A DNA stretch of 64,000 nt from Opeltia flavorubescens (Eukaryota; Ascomycota; Lecanoromycetes; Teloschistales; Teloschistaceae), in contig KE546967.1 of assembly GCA_000442125.1 (NCBI GenBank), positions 2,095,854 to 2,159,853 on the forward strand. Reading direction: 5' to 3'. The first letter of the stretch is position 1; each line of letters begins with the position of its first letter. The notes below the pieces were generated by a model. It made no database searches and was not told the DNA's origin. It saw nothing but the letters and a program-made list of their open reading frames with translations. The translations under genes were made by a program, and so were the position numbers. Of the stretch, positions 21,791 to 32,103 are shown piece by piece.

Positions 21791-22349
21791 CTTGAGGTCG
21801 CTATCGCTGGGTTAATTCGACATCAAGCTGGTCGATGGTAGTAGTGAAGTTGCTTATTTCATTCTAGATGCTTGGATTGCTAGCTATGCACAATATCATT
21901 AACCCAATGAATGAACTAAAACATTGAATTGATCATCCTTGGAAAGACCCGAGGAACGCATCCCTGCATCTTGATTCGGCCTCGAACGATTGGCATGAGC
22001 GATCTGGAAATTAATTTTCAAGAGTGGGGCTTTTAAAGTGATGTTTTTCCACTTTAAGATTACCAGATTAGGAGACTCATTGGAATAACATTAGGTAGAC
22101 GCGGACAAAACAAGAATTCGCAACTAGGGCGTCGTACATCTCCGGAATCGCGTCATACTTGCCTCTGCAAATGATACTCGGAACCTTCAACCGAGCAATC
22201 GGGTTCAAACAGAGAGAGCGTTTACCCGGAGAAGTTCCAGATTATCGTCAATAATGAGCCTATTTCAACAAATAGTCAAGTACCTCGTTCAGTATAGTAT
22301 AAGCAATTTTTCTCTATTTTTCCTTGCACATAACCCGTAATGAAGGGAA
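21791..22349. other. intergenic stretch, nothing recognised
   Basis: About 560 bp of somewhat AT-rich sequence between the putative regulator start and the end of the amidase relic. No gene, tRNA or repeat found. Confidence 0.4.
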
Positions 22350-23360
22350 AACGAGCTGGGCTTACGCTATTAGTAACGTCTTCCATAAACATGCGACCAC
22401 GTGAGGGTTTGAGGCTATTAGATTCCGTTGGAAGCTGAAGGAATTGACACCGAGCCGCCTATGAAACTCAAATAGTCTATCTATAAGTCAAGGGCTTAAT
22501 CCAACATCTGTTCCAATACCTACTGTCGTGCCTCTCAATGCCAACAGCGCCGCCTGTCCTACTCGGTAATAGTATCCCGAGATCACGAGATGGTGAATAC
22601 ATTCACCACCAGAGGATCCTCCACAAGACAGTCGTTGGTTCATCGGGTCCGTAGTATATCCAAGGATATTGTTGTAAGTCTCCGCAAGCTACAACTTTCA
22701 TCGGTAGCAGCCTTAGTATTTGAGCAAGGCCGCGAGCCCATGATATCTGTGGATTATCGGTCTTGCCATCGAGATATCAAACCATTCATATGATTACAGA
22801 GTGAGGCATTACTTTCGCAGTGGGGACAGCGCCTAGCGCTATCAATTCGTGGACAAGCTCCCTGTTGACGTTGCGTTCTCTCCCAGTCCCTTTTTTCCTT
22901 CGAATTGATCCTTTAGTGTTATGGGAAGATCATGGAACAATCGTCTTATTGTCGGTGTCCATATGCTGATCAAGCTGTTTTGCTCGCTCCAAAGCATTGT
23001 CGAAGAAAGTTTCCAGGAGTTTCTTCTTCTTTGTCTATGTTTGTCTAGGCGTAGAGACTGAAGGGATCGTATAGTTTATAATTTGATGCCCAACTGCACT
23101 TCTTTAAAAAAAAGGCTAGCGTCACCTCCGTAGCAGTCACAGAACCGTCAGCTATCCGACTGATCACCTCGTGGCTTATGAAGCTTACAACATGGCTGGT
23201 TTTATCATCCAAGAGATTTTCAATGAAGCTCCCGCTCAGTTGGTGCTGCTGACTAGCCTCCTCCAGGATTTGTTGAGACAAAATCCAGTCCTTCGGAAGT
23301 TGTTCAGATATCTGTCGTCGCTTCTTCACAGCAATTCCTTGCCAGGAAGGNATCTTCGTT
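22350..23360 (-). pseudogene. degraded amidase (amidase-signature, acetamidase-like)
   Basis: Pieces of an amidase appear in order on the minus strand but in several frames. SWQGIA near 23350 begins the N-terminal helix; SRIADGSVTATEVTLAFF is near 23150; FFDNALERAKQLD is near 23000; DLPITLKDQF, which carries the expected catalytic lysine, is near 22915. LVHELIALGAVPTAKV (about 22840) is in a new frame, then NNILGYTTDPMNQRLSCGGSSGGE (near 22650) holds the amidase-signature glycine/serine motif. AALLALRGTTVGIGTDVG and GGSVSIPSASNGI come next, then KPSRGRMFMEDVTNS near 22380. Frames change at least four times and stops intervene. The C-terminal half of the family is missing. Intact enzymes hydrolyse amides; this copy cannot be functional. 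Confidence 0.8.
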
Positions 23361-23651
23361 TTAGCCAAGATGCGCCGTCTGACCAATTCGATCAAGGAGA
23401 TCCGCGTAAGGCAAAAGATGAAATAATGAAGGGAGAAGACGCCATCTCGTTCTTTAGGAAGGCATGATATTCGGGAGTGGACGAACACGTGCCTTGCGCC
23501 AAGTCGGGATGGGTACGGAGCTCGGAATGTACGCTAATTAAGCGAGCTTATCAAATTGCTGGATTGCGTTTTCAATCTATAATTATACTTTTGGATTCGA
23601 TGTCGATTAGGGCTACTTATGGCGAATAGGAAGAGGCCCGAAATCTGTGAT

Positions 23652-24423
23652 TCATCTCTGGGACAGTATCTTGTCTAAATCGCCATTTCGGGTAGCTTTG
23701 CAAGTACGCATTAAGTTGTCGCGTGTTTCGTAATGCATCTGTTCCATCGACGTGTACTCCGCAGTCCAGCATTTCCGGATAATATTGCCACAAAAGAGCT
23801 CGTCAACATCGGGTAGCTCACCGAGAGGTGGCTGAGTCCAATCATGCATGAACAGGTCGTACATGTATTTCTTCCAGGTGACGATTGAATATATCAGGCA
23901 ACCGAGGTGGAAGATGTCGGCCTGAGCAGTCAGGCCATGTTCGCTGGCCACGTTGATATCTGTATCCAACGGGAAGATAGCACACTGGCCGAAATATCAG
24001 CTTGAGAGATAGATCGTCCGCGAGTAGAATATTTCGAAGTGCCATATCATCGACTAGAACTCTTGCCTTGTGGAAATGAAGTATCGTCTCGATTATAGAT
24101 AGAATCTATCCCGCTTTTCGGGACGGATCAACCTCTGGCTCAGCCTCCACATATTTTTCGAGATCACCTCGCTCGTACAGAGCCAGTAGAATACCATCTT
24201 TGGAGATGTTGATACATTCAGCGATTCCATTGCAGCGTCCAACCCGCTGATATACTGCTTTCTCTATCTCCAGCATCTGGCAATTGGCGTCATTGATATA
24301 CTCCTCATCATCACGGTATTCTTCAGACATGGACGCGGTGTTGAGAAGTTTAGGACTTTTGAGTGCGTGAGGGCCATGGCGTATGACGATGGAGAATGTT
24401 CCCGTTCCGAGAACATCGTTCAT
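23652..24423 (-). pseudogene. protein kinase-like pseudogene with nonsense codon and frameshift
   Basis: From an ATG at 24423 the text has a glycine-loop-like GTGTFSIV and ALKSPK lysine region, then runs to a TAG at 24108-24106. The same frame continues at once with ILSIIETILHFHKARVLVDDMALRNILL, so a tryptophan-like codon (TGG) at the TAG is the simplest reading. About 90 bp on, within the metal-binding segment LKLI-(D)FGQCA, the frame changes; two missing bases would restore a DFG. The next frame carries DTDINVASEHGLTAQADIFHLGCLIYSI and ends at 23652. The catalytic loop is already atypical (VDDMALRN instead of HRDxxxxN), as in a fungal pseudokinase-like family. Two lesions make it a likely dead gene. 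Confidence 0.65.
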
Positions 24424-25012
24424 GTGGAACTGGAGGCGAGTTCAGTTATGTTTCAAGTACGACATGGTAAGATCTGGGAGATAATTGAAAAGGAAGTCTG
24501 GAATGAACGATAAGTCAAAGCAATGCTGTCAATTGCCTTTGTATCACCTATGTTGAAGGCTAGATGGTAAAAGCTCACGGGCTGCAAGAACAGAAGAGCA
24601 TCCAGTGAACATATCCCGGAGAACATATTATGAAACGCTCTATCTCGATTCGGGTTAGCTCGTTCTAGCCGCCGAAAATTTAGCGCCGCCAAACCGATGA
24701 GGCTCGCAAGGCAGGCAGAAACCTCTGGAGGGCCTCGTCCGAGGTGATATGATCAAGATGGTAGGAGACTTCTCGCTCGTAGTCACTTAAGTGAGATAGC
24801 GAGCCGGCACACCAAGATCCAATCTGGAGCGCGCCGTCATTGCGGGCTGCACAGCACTCACTCAAACCGTCATGATGATGTTCACGCTAGACCTCTCAAA
24901 ATAAGCGGACGCGTGCCTCTGGTCGAGCTCTTGAGATTGCCACTCTTACAAAACTAACCCACCATCTGAGTAGCCTGTACTCTTACAGAATACAAATTTC
25001 TCTTCATCAACG
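24424..25012. other. gap between kinase relic and HET gene, nothing certain
   Basis: Short minus-strand frames at 24453-24692 and 24680-24865 have no ATG-supported, recognisable content. The stretch is bounded by divergent genes and should contain the HET promoter. Confidence 0.4.
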
Positions 25013-26857
25013 ATGCTCACACATAACGATTGTCCCCCAAAGTTGATGGGCTTCATCAAAATCTTACGCATACCCAAAGTAGCCGAGAACATTGTCAGAT
25101 GTCTCGGCGCGCCCACCTCGGCCTGTGATATCGAGAGACTGTTTATAGTGAAAGTTCTTCAACAAGAGGCTGGAGTAGAAGCCTTCAGACCGCAGCCTTA
25201 TTTCAGTCACGTTCCACTCGATCTCTCGCAGGACACCTTCCGGCTCTGTAAGCTATATCCCGCCGCAGAGAAGGATGAACCAATCGTGTGCGACATGATA
25301 GATGAGCAAAGCATTGACCTCGCAGAAGATACCTATGAGGCTCTATCATATACTTGGGGCCAGCCCTCTACTCAATCGAGATGGATCAATTTAAGTGGAA
25401 CGCCATTCCACGTGCAACCCAACCTGTTCGACGCTCTCAAGTCACTTAGGGGGAGAGAGACAACTGTTGCACTTTGGATTGACGCAATTTGCATCAACCA
25501 AATTGACAGCGTGGAGAAGAATCACCAAGTTTCGCTGATGGGTCAAATATATACGAAAGCTAAGAATGTCGCCGCTTGGATTGGTCCTGAAACTCCCGGG
25601 AGCGAGTTCGCTTTTCAATGTCTGGAACTTATGGCACTTTCCGACGGGATCCGTAGAGAGGCGGACGGTTTGCAAGGATCAGGTCAACTTTTAGCAACGC
25701 TGCCGCGGATAGAGCCGCCAGCGGAAGAGTTGCGAACGCTTTGTCGACGAGAATACTGGCAACGCGCCTGGATCAGGCAAGAATTCCTCTTGGCCAAGGA
25801 CATCACTCTCTACTGCGGGAGTTCATCAATCAGCTGGGCTAAGTTTGGCGTGCAAGCTATGGTGGCGAATGTCAAGGATGTTGATGAAGTACCCGAAAGC
25901 AGACTTGTTGGAGATTTTTTCTTCCATCGCCAGAAAATGAACCCGCCGAGACCCAAGACCTTGGAAGCCCATCTGAATAGGTATGGAATGTCCAAGTGTA
26001 GTGATCTTCGAGATCGGGTACTCTCATTACTCTCCCTGTCTTCGGATTGTGTAGGATGTGAAAAGGAATTGATCGACTACTCGATCAAGCGAACTCTGCT
26101 GTTCTTCAATATTCTCGCTCACTGTGCACCGGCAAAACCCTCAATATTCGCCAGTCAACTTCAAGATATCTTACAAGTCCGCACACAGGACCTTGTTCGA
26201 GTCTGGCTGCGAATTGGCAATGAAAGCACGAGTTATCAAGACTTGTCCAACTCAACCCGCAAAACGATAGCCGTCAACTACGTATGGGCAATTCAGAGTC
26301 ATACAGATCCAAATGACACAATCTACAAATCGACCTTAAATATAGAGGAAGGCAATCAAATTGCAACGCTCGATGCCCAATTTGTGTCCGACTTCATCGC
26401 ACGATCCCATGAATGTCAATCCGATATATTAGGGATGAGAGTACGTAATCTTACCAGCAGGGACTTGAAGGATTTCGCAATCGAAGACAGCGAAGTAGGT
26501 CTGTTATTTCAGCCCACCCTATTCGGATACGTCTATCAGTGTTGCACTCTCAAAAGATCCGGTGGTTGTCAGCCAATCGGAGCCAACCTGGAGCACTTCC
26601 AGGAAACCAATGTCTACCGATTACTCAATGTTATTTTCAAACAACGTGCTGAAGCGGCATTTGACGCAGATCTGGTGCGAACTATGATTGGGCTGAAGGA
26701 GGGCGAACGGCGTCTTCCAGCTACAGATGGATTGTGTCTCCTTCTTGATAAATTGAGAGATCAACGAGCAATTTGCTTGATTGAGTGTCGGTTCATCATC
26801 ACTGGTGTTTTTGGCCACGCTTTACTGGAGCCTCATGGAGTTGAAGTCCCAGATTGA
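25013..26857 (+). CDS. HET domain protein, 614 aa
   Basis: An intact single exon from ATG to TGA. The HET domain occupies about residues 105-270: YEALSYTWG (108-116), LWIDAICINQ (154-163), NHQVSLMGQIYTKAKNVAAWIG and REYWQRAWIRQEFLLAKDI. The C-terminal 330 residues are helical and variable, ending in a basic-hydrophobic segment (LIECRFIITGVFGHALLEP). Proteins of this kind function in heterokaryon incompatibility or related regulated cell death; this is the common WIDAICINQ form and is only distantly related to the HET at 6343-8949. It faces away from the kinase relic and shares an intergenic region with it. Confidence 0.88.
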   Translation: MLTHNDCPPKLMGFIKILRIPKVAENIVRCLGAPTSACDIERLFIVKVLQQEAGVEAFRPQPYFSHVPLDLSQDTFRLCKLYPAAEKDEPIVCDMIDEQSIDLAEDTYEALSYTWGQPSTQSRWINLSGTPFHVQPNLFDALKSLRGRETTVALWIDAICINQIDSVEKNHQVSLMGQIYTKAKNVAAWIGPETPGSEFAFQCLELMALSDGIRREADGLQGSGQLLATLPRIEPPAEELRTLCRREYWQRAWIRQEFLLAKDITLYCGSSSISWAKFGVQAMVANVKDVDEVPESRLVGDFFFHRQKMNPPRPKTLEAHLNRYGMSKCSDLRDRVLSLLSLSSDCVGCEKELIDYSIKRTLLFFNILAHCAPAKPSIFASQLQDILQVRTQDLVRVWLRIGNESTSYQDLSNSTRKTIAVNYVWAIQSHTDPNDTIYKSTLNIEEGNQIATLDAQFVSDFIARSHECQSDILGMRVRNLTSRDLKDFAIEDSEVGLLFQPTLFGYVYQCCTLKRSGGCQPIGANLEHFQETNVYRLLNVIFKQRAEAAFDADLVRTMIGLKEGERRLPATDGLCLLLDKLRDQRAICLIECRFIITGVFGHALLEPHGVEVPD

Positions 26858-27070
26858 GGCAAGGGAGTCAAGCTTATGCCTTGCCTATTGTCACGGTATG
26901 GTCCTATTATACATCGAAATTCCCGAGTATCGCATTGAGACAATGAAAAAACGCGCTGAGAAGAAAATTATAGTAACGTTGATACAACAATACAGTATAT
27001 CAAAACCTAATCGACCATACGCTCCGCCAGACTCTCTTGTAAGGCATTAACAAAACTCAGAATTCAATGC

Positions 27071-27306
27071 TTATTGATCGCGACGAGCAACTGCGATGAC
27101 CTTATCCCATCCATTATCTTTGGCCCATATGCCCAATGCAGAGAAACTCGACTCAGTCTGGCGCAAGACGTATTTTCGAGGGCCGTTACTATCCTTGCCT
27201 AGCTTCACGCCCGTTGGCGGGACACGGCCTGAGAGAATCGCTGTAATGAACATGGTTTGGTACTGCTTGTTGGTGAAATCTCTGAAGGTATCAGAGAAAC
27301 TTTGAA
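27071..27306 (-). CDS. possible C-terminal exon of an unidentified protein
   Basis: An open minus-strand stretch of about 78 codons bounded upstream by an in-frame TGA and downstream by a stop at 27071. Its text (SDTFRDFTNKQYQTMFITAIL, KYVLRQTESSFSALGIWAKDNGW) is protein-like and well mixed, but no ATG or convincing upstream exon was found. It may be a relic or the last exon of a gene whose 5' part is lost. I do not recognise the family. Confidence 0.3.
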
Positions 27307-28199
27307 ATGAAGGGCCGCCCTTTCACCGGTTTCCCCGTCAGCGTATGGGATCTGGTAGTGCTTTGACGTATATCATGTTCTACTCATGGGAATGGCACCG
27401 CGAAGTCGTTACTGGTGCGCTTAAAATCTATCTTGCAATATTCGACATTCTGGCATTCATGTTATAATATGTATACTGCAGGCATCGTGGTCCTCTATAC
27501 GCAGATCTTGAGATGGAAGAGTTAATATTGGATAATGAGGCTACATAAGAGGCTTTGGTTTCCCTACTTCTATCTGGGGCAGACAGGTTATAGATGAACT
27601 GTCGTTAAAGATACAGTGCAGAGTAAGCACCGTAGGAGTATTGAGATGATCTCAACGTTGATACCCTAACCTAGATCTGCAAGTGTTGTCGTGGCCTCTT
27701 GGCCAGACATCTCGATTGCACTTTACTTCTCAATCGCCATACGGACTGGTTTCTCAGCTAATTTGAAAGAGCCGATGGCTCAGAAGAAATGTAGGTGAGA
27801 CGACTGCCAGGATGATCTTAGTGGTCGTAGCTTCCTAATTGGGAATACTTCGCATCTCTTCACGAATCATACCTCTGGATTTCGAAAAAGCAGCGCGGAA
27901 CCCGGTAATTTTCATGCACGCAGAATGGTTATTTTTGATTGGTCAGAGGAGTACGATGTTCTCGCTGAAGATCAGCCTCGTCCTGTCGTGCGACCGCACT
28001 CAATTTCACCCCCACCTTTGGGAGCACAGGCACTGCCCCGCCCGGCTTTTGGTGAGGTTGGCCAGGAAAAGGATTGAATTTTATCTTGCCGTTCCCTCGT
28101 AGTATTCTTCGAATCAAGGCTGTAATCTGGCAAGAAATTCAAAGACGATTATGTTTATCTCCTAATTCCCAGTAATGTCTGGTCAGATCCGTGGATACT
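27307..28199. other. intergenic stretch, nothing recognised
   Basis: About 890 bp with only short, motif-free frames. Confidence 0.4.
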
Positions 28200-28472
28200 A
28201 TGGATGGCTATAGCAACTGGCCAAATTATGTCCCTTTTCAATATTCAAGACCCCAAGGCTACTACCCTGGAGTCATCTCTTCATACCCCAGTCATCAGAT
28301 AATACCGCAGTCGAATATTGCCATTGAGTCCAACATAGATAGATCTGAACAGCACTCTGCCTTAAGCTCCGCAAGCAATGCGTACCCCGGTTACCAAAAT
28401 CTAGCGAGTGGGACCTACCACAATCGGTACCAGCGTATTCCCCACACCACGAATCTATACTTACTCGGATAG
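28200..28472 (+). CDS. possible small Tyr/Ser/Pro-rich ORF upstream of the ULD gene
   Basis: An ATG at 28200 opens 90 codons rich in Tyr, Ser, Pro and Asn (YPGVISSYPSHQIIPQSN). It ends about 130 bp before the start of the next gene, in the same orientation. It could be an upstream open reading frame in a long 5' leader or a relic exon. No family recognised, and coding is uncertain. Confidence 0.25.
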   Translation: MDGYSNWPNYVPFQYSRPQGYYPGVISSYPSHQIIPQSNIAIESNIDRSEQHSALSSASNAYPGYQNLASGTYHNRYQRIPHTTNLYLLG

Positions 28473-28605
28473 GCAATCGCCTGATTCATATGTAGCGACT
28501 TCCTGGGAACTATCTTTTTTCCCCTGCGAGAACAAGAGTTTCGGAGAAATTGCCCACTTTCTCAACCAGGATTGCATCGAGCCTCTTCTCGATTACTTAA
28601 CAAGA

Positions 28606-31600
28606 ATGGCCGACCCTCTTTCAATTGTGGCATCTATCGTGACTGTGGCTGGTGCCGGAATGAAGCTGACGAGCGCCCTATACACGCTGGTCGATTGTAT
28701 TAGAAATGCGAATGTCAAAATTGAGCTCATGACGATCGAGATTACAACACTCTCGTGTACGCTAGACGAGGTTCATGACATCGTTGAACGATGCCATGAA
28801 TTGTATTCAACCAGTCTGATGTTGAATCTCAAAAAGCTATTGGAGACATGCACAAGGATATACTCTGATATAGAAAAGATCTTGAAAATTGGCAGAAGTG
28901 GGAAGACTTTTCGATTGACCGAGAACCTGAAGTGGCCATTGCACCGCGAGAGGATCCGGCCAATGCGCGTAAGCTTGGAGTCCTTGAAAACCACGCTATT
29001 GGTGATGCTCCAGACAATGAAACTGGCAGAGATCAAAGGCCAGATTCATGAGAAGTATGATCACCAACGCTCTTTTCTGAGCTAGTTAACGACAGTAGGG
29101 TAACTCCAAGTCATAAGACACCCGATGGTGCATGCCCAAGTCCAAAGGACGACCGTGAGTTACAGAAATTGCAGCGTTCAGAACGCCAGACTCGTCAGCG
29201 CGCCGAGGCTTTGGTTGTTTCAAATTATTGGGCAATTTCGAGAGCTCAAGAAGCAACGCAAATCGCAACAACGAAGGGACTTATCACGCAAGGCCCAGAT
29301 TCGGAAAGCTCGATATCGATGGAAACCAATCTATGGTTGTGGCAAATAGTACCGTATAAACCTCGTGATCGCCATCATCGCGACACCCAGCAACCGGCCA
29401 TGGAGCTTATCAGTCCAGGGCAACATCTAGCTGGTGAAAGTCTCCCTGCTCGTGCATCTGAAACAGTGGATCAGCTTATGAAGAATTGGACGAATGATTT
29501 TCCGAGGGAGGAGGCTGGGGACTTGCCAACAAAGGAAGAACCAGAGAGCATTCAGCCACAGAACATACGAGATTTCGACATGGGTTCTGAAACCAAAGGT
29601 GCTTGGACTTTCTATCCGGATGGGTCGTACGAAAGAAGAAAAGGTTTGGGAAGTGAACGACCAAAAAAGCAAAGAGGTGTCACAATTCCCATTGATCGCC
29701 AGGCTCATAAGGAGTCTTCGAGCGACACAGAAAGCTTCAAGTCAACAGCGGGACCGCATGCAAGTAATACGTCATCTCCAGCTCTGGATGCAAAGGTCGA
29801 GAACCTTGAAGAAAGTGAGAAGGATCTAAATTCGAGAACCGAGAATGATGGAGAACGTCATGCTGCCTTTCAACTAGATTCAACGACAACACATAGTCAT
29901 TCGAGGACAGCCTCCAAAGGCACTAGCTCCCCGCACTCCCCCCATGTGGTAACTTCAGGAGTCGCATCTTCTCCAGTCAGAGACCCGATTGCCATCGCGA
30001 AAAGACTAGATACAATGCATCGGAATGTTGGAAGGAACCCCGTAGACAAGAAACCGAAATCCACAGTACAATTTCCTCTCGAAAAATCACGTCATACGAA
30101 TCTAAGGAAGGAAAAAAGACTTGCGAGGGAAGTCGACTACTCTAAACAAGACAAAATACCCTCTCACCCTCCTACAATGATGCCATCGACTGGTGTGCCA
30201 AATGCGACTCGTACAACTCCAGACCAACCATATAGGCTTGGACCAGCGCCATACGAAAATCCACATATGCCCTCATACCTTCATTATCCAGCAATTCCAT
30301 CAGCACCTCCACATGCGCCCGATGTTGGACCGGATCCGAAGCTTCGTGAGCACAATGATCGATTCGAACGTCTTGAAAAGCTTATCTTGGATTATCAGCA
30401 GGAGCAGGCTACCAAAGAAGCTGGCGACAACAAGAAAAAAGCAGAAAATGTCGCGGAGTTCAGCGCTCGTGAGATGTTGTTATCAAAGCGAGAACAAGCT
30501 GTCGAGCAAGCGGAGGATGTGGCCAAAAGGCTGAAAGACAAGAAGCAAGTACTGACCATCACAGACGTTATTGGCCGCCAATTCATATTTCCATTCCTTG
30601 CATGCAGAACTTGGGAGGTAGGGTTTATCCCTCATTCAACATTTTAGCCGCCACCGTATACTGATCGATCCAGGGTATATATAGCTTGATATGCTCTGCT
30701 TTTGAACACATTGATAGGCTGGGACCACATGTCGCTGAAGGCCATTATGACCTCTTAGGCCTATCGGGAGAGGTGATCTTGCCATCAACATGGGAGACGA
30801 TAATCGAACCTGGGTGGTCTCTTTCGATGAAAATGTTCCCGATGGTGGACTTGGAAAATCCGGTGACGGCCCCTTCGGCGCCGTATCCAACGGGAAAAAT
30901 TGGCAGGAACATGCCCTCTCCTACATCTTCTCGCAAAATGCCGTGGACCCGAGGAAAATCGAAGGAGAGAGTATCTGAGGACCGCGCCGTTGGTGTGTTG
31001 CCACCAGAGCCACCTGCCAAAGCTTCCAAACCAATCTTTACGAGAGAGGAAGCATTTGATGCTGAGACCTCTAGTATTTCCTGCAATGAGACGTCGGATG
31101 TTGGAAGGTCTGATTTCATGCGACAATTAGAGGAGACCGAGCTCTCGGATCTTCAGCAATGGGTAGATAATAAGAAGAGAGCATTGGATGGGCGAAAGAC
31201 GCAGTTACAGCCTTACGATATGACACCAAGCTTCCATACCAGCGCCTCGGGTACGATCTCGCCACTGCAACCTGCGTCAGTACCACGTCGTCTAGTTCAA
31301 AATAGCGAATATAACCAGCCGGCGTCACCCACTCCGACTATGAGCACGGAAGAGCACTTAGTACGGGTTGAACGACTGTTGCTAGAGAGCAAACATGACC
31401 AGGAACAAAAGATTGCCTTGAAGCACAAGTCCGACGGGCAAGCTCGCATCGACGAACTTCATAGGCAGATTGCAGAGAAACAAGCGGAGCTAGATGTTCG
31501 GGAAGCGGAGGTGAAGATCCATAGTGATGAAGAGAAGTTTGCAAGGATTGAAAGACTTATCATGGATCGAAAAGAGAGTTCAGTTGCACCGCTACTGCTT

Positions 31601-31681
31601 ACGGCGCCGGCGTCAAGGCCCGAGTCATCGACTTCTGGAAGACGTTCGTGGAGGCATCGGATCTTCCGCCGGGGATCTTGA
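28606..31681 (+). CDS. Helo-like/STAND N-terminal domain plus coiled coils and ubiquitin-like domain, 992 aa
   Basis: Three exons: 28606-29054, 29096-30617 and 30674-31681. The second junction is firm (CRTWE|GIYSL). The first needs a short 41-bp intron and is less sure. The start MADPLSIVASIVTVAGAG is the classic opening of fungal N-terminal domains of STAND/HeLo-like proteins; this helical domain spans about 1-150. A long Ser/Pro/Lys-rich region follows, then a coiled coil (about 600-635). A ubiquitin-like domain sits at about 640-720 with the family text RQFIFPFLACRTWEG...GPHVAEGHYDLLG...W..IIEPGW. A disordered stretch and a second long coiled coil (about 870-960) complete it. No NB-ARC or NACHT motor is present, so it is not a full STAND receptor. 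Such proteins are expanded in ascomycetes; a signalling or scaffold role is inference. Confidence 0.8.
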
Positions 31682-32103
31682 ATTGGAAAATAAAGGCAAT
31701 CCTTTACTTTACTCTCCCGTGAGGATCAATCTTATGACATCTCCTTACGCCATCATCTTACAACGAACTACCAAAACCGAAGCAGGAGGACTTTTATTCA
31801 TAAATAACATCCTTGTATGCCAGGTTCTCACATTTTCAATGCTATCTGTTATCATGATCATCTAGCAGCAGCAGGGCGAAGATTGCTTTATTGCCATGTA
31901 TCGCTCCAAACGTCCAGTCCATCTCAGTCTCCCATTTCATGGACCGCGTTTTATTCGAAGAAGATCAATAATTGTCGTACAATTGCATTGACATTGGAAT
32001 CACATCGCCCATCAGACAGAAGTCGAAGTCTACCAGAGTAGATGAGCGTGTCACTGTAGCACGGAGGCGCATCACTCTATCATCGGTGTTTGCGATGAAA
32101 GGT
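31682..32103. other. convergent intergenic stretch
   Basis: About 420 bp between the ULD gene and the oppositely oriented oxidoreductase. No gene recognised; it should hold both 3' UTRs. Confidence 0.45.
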
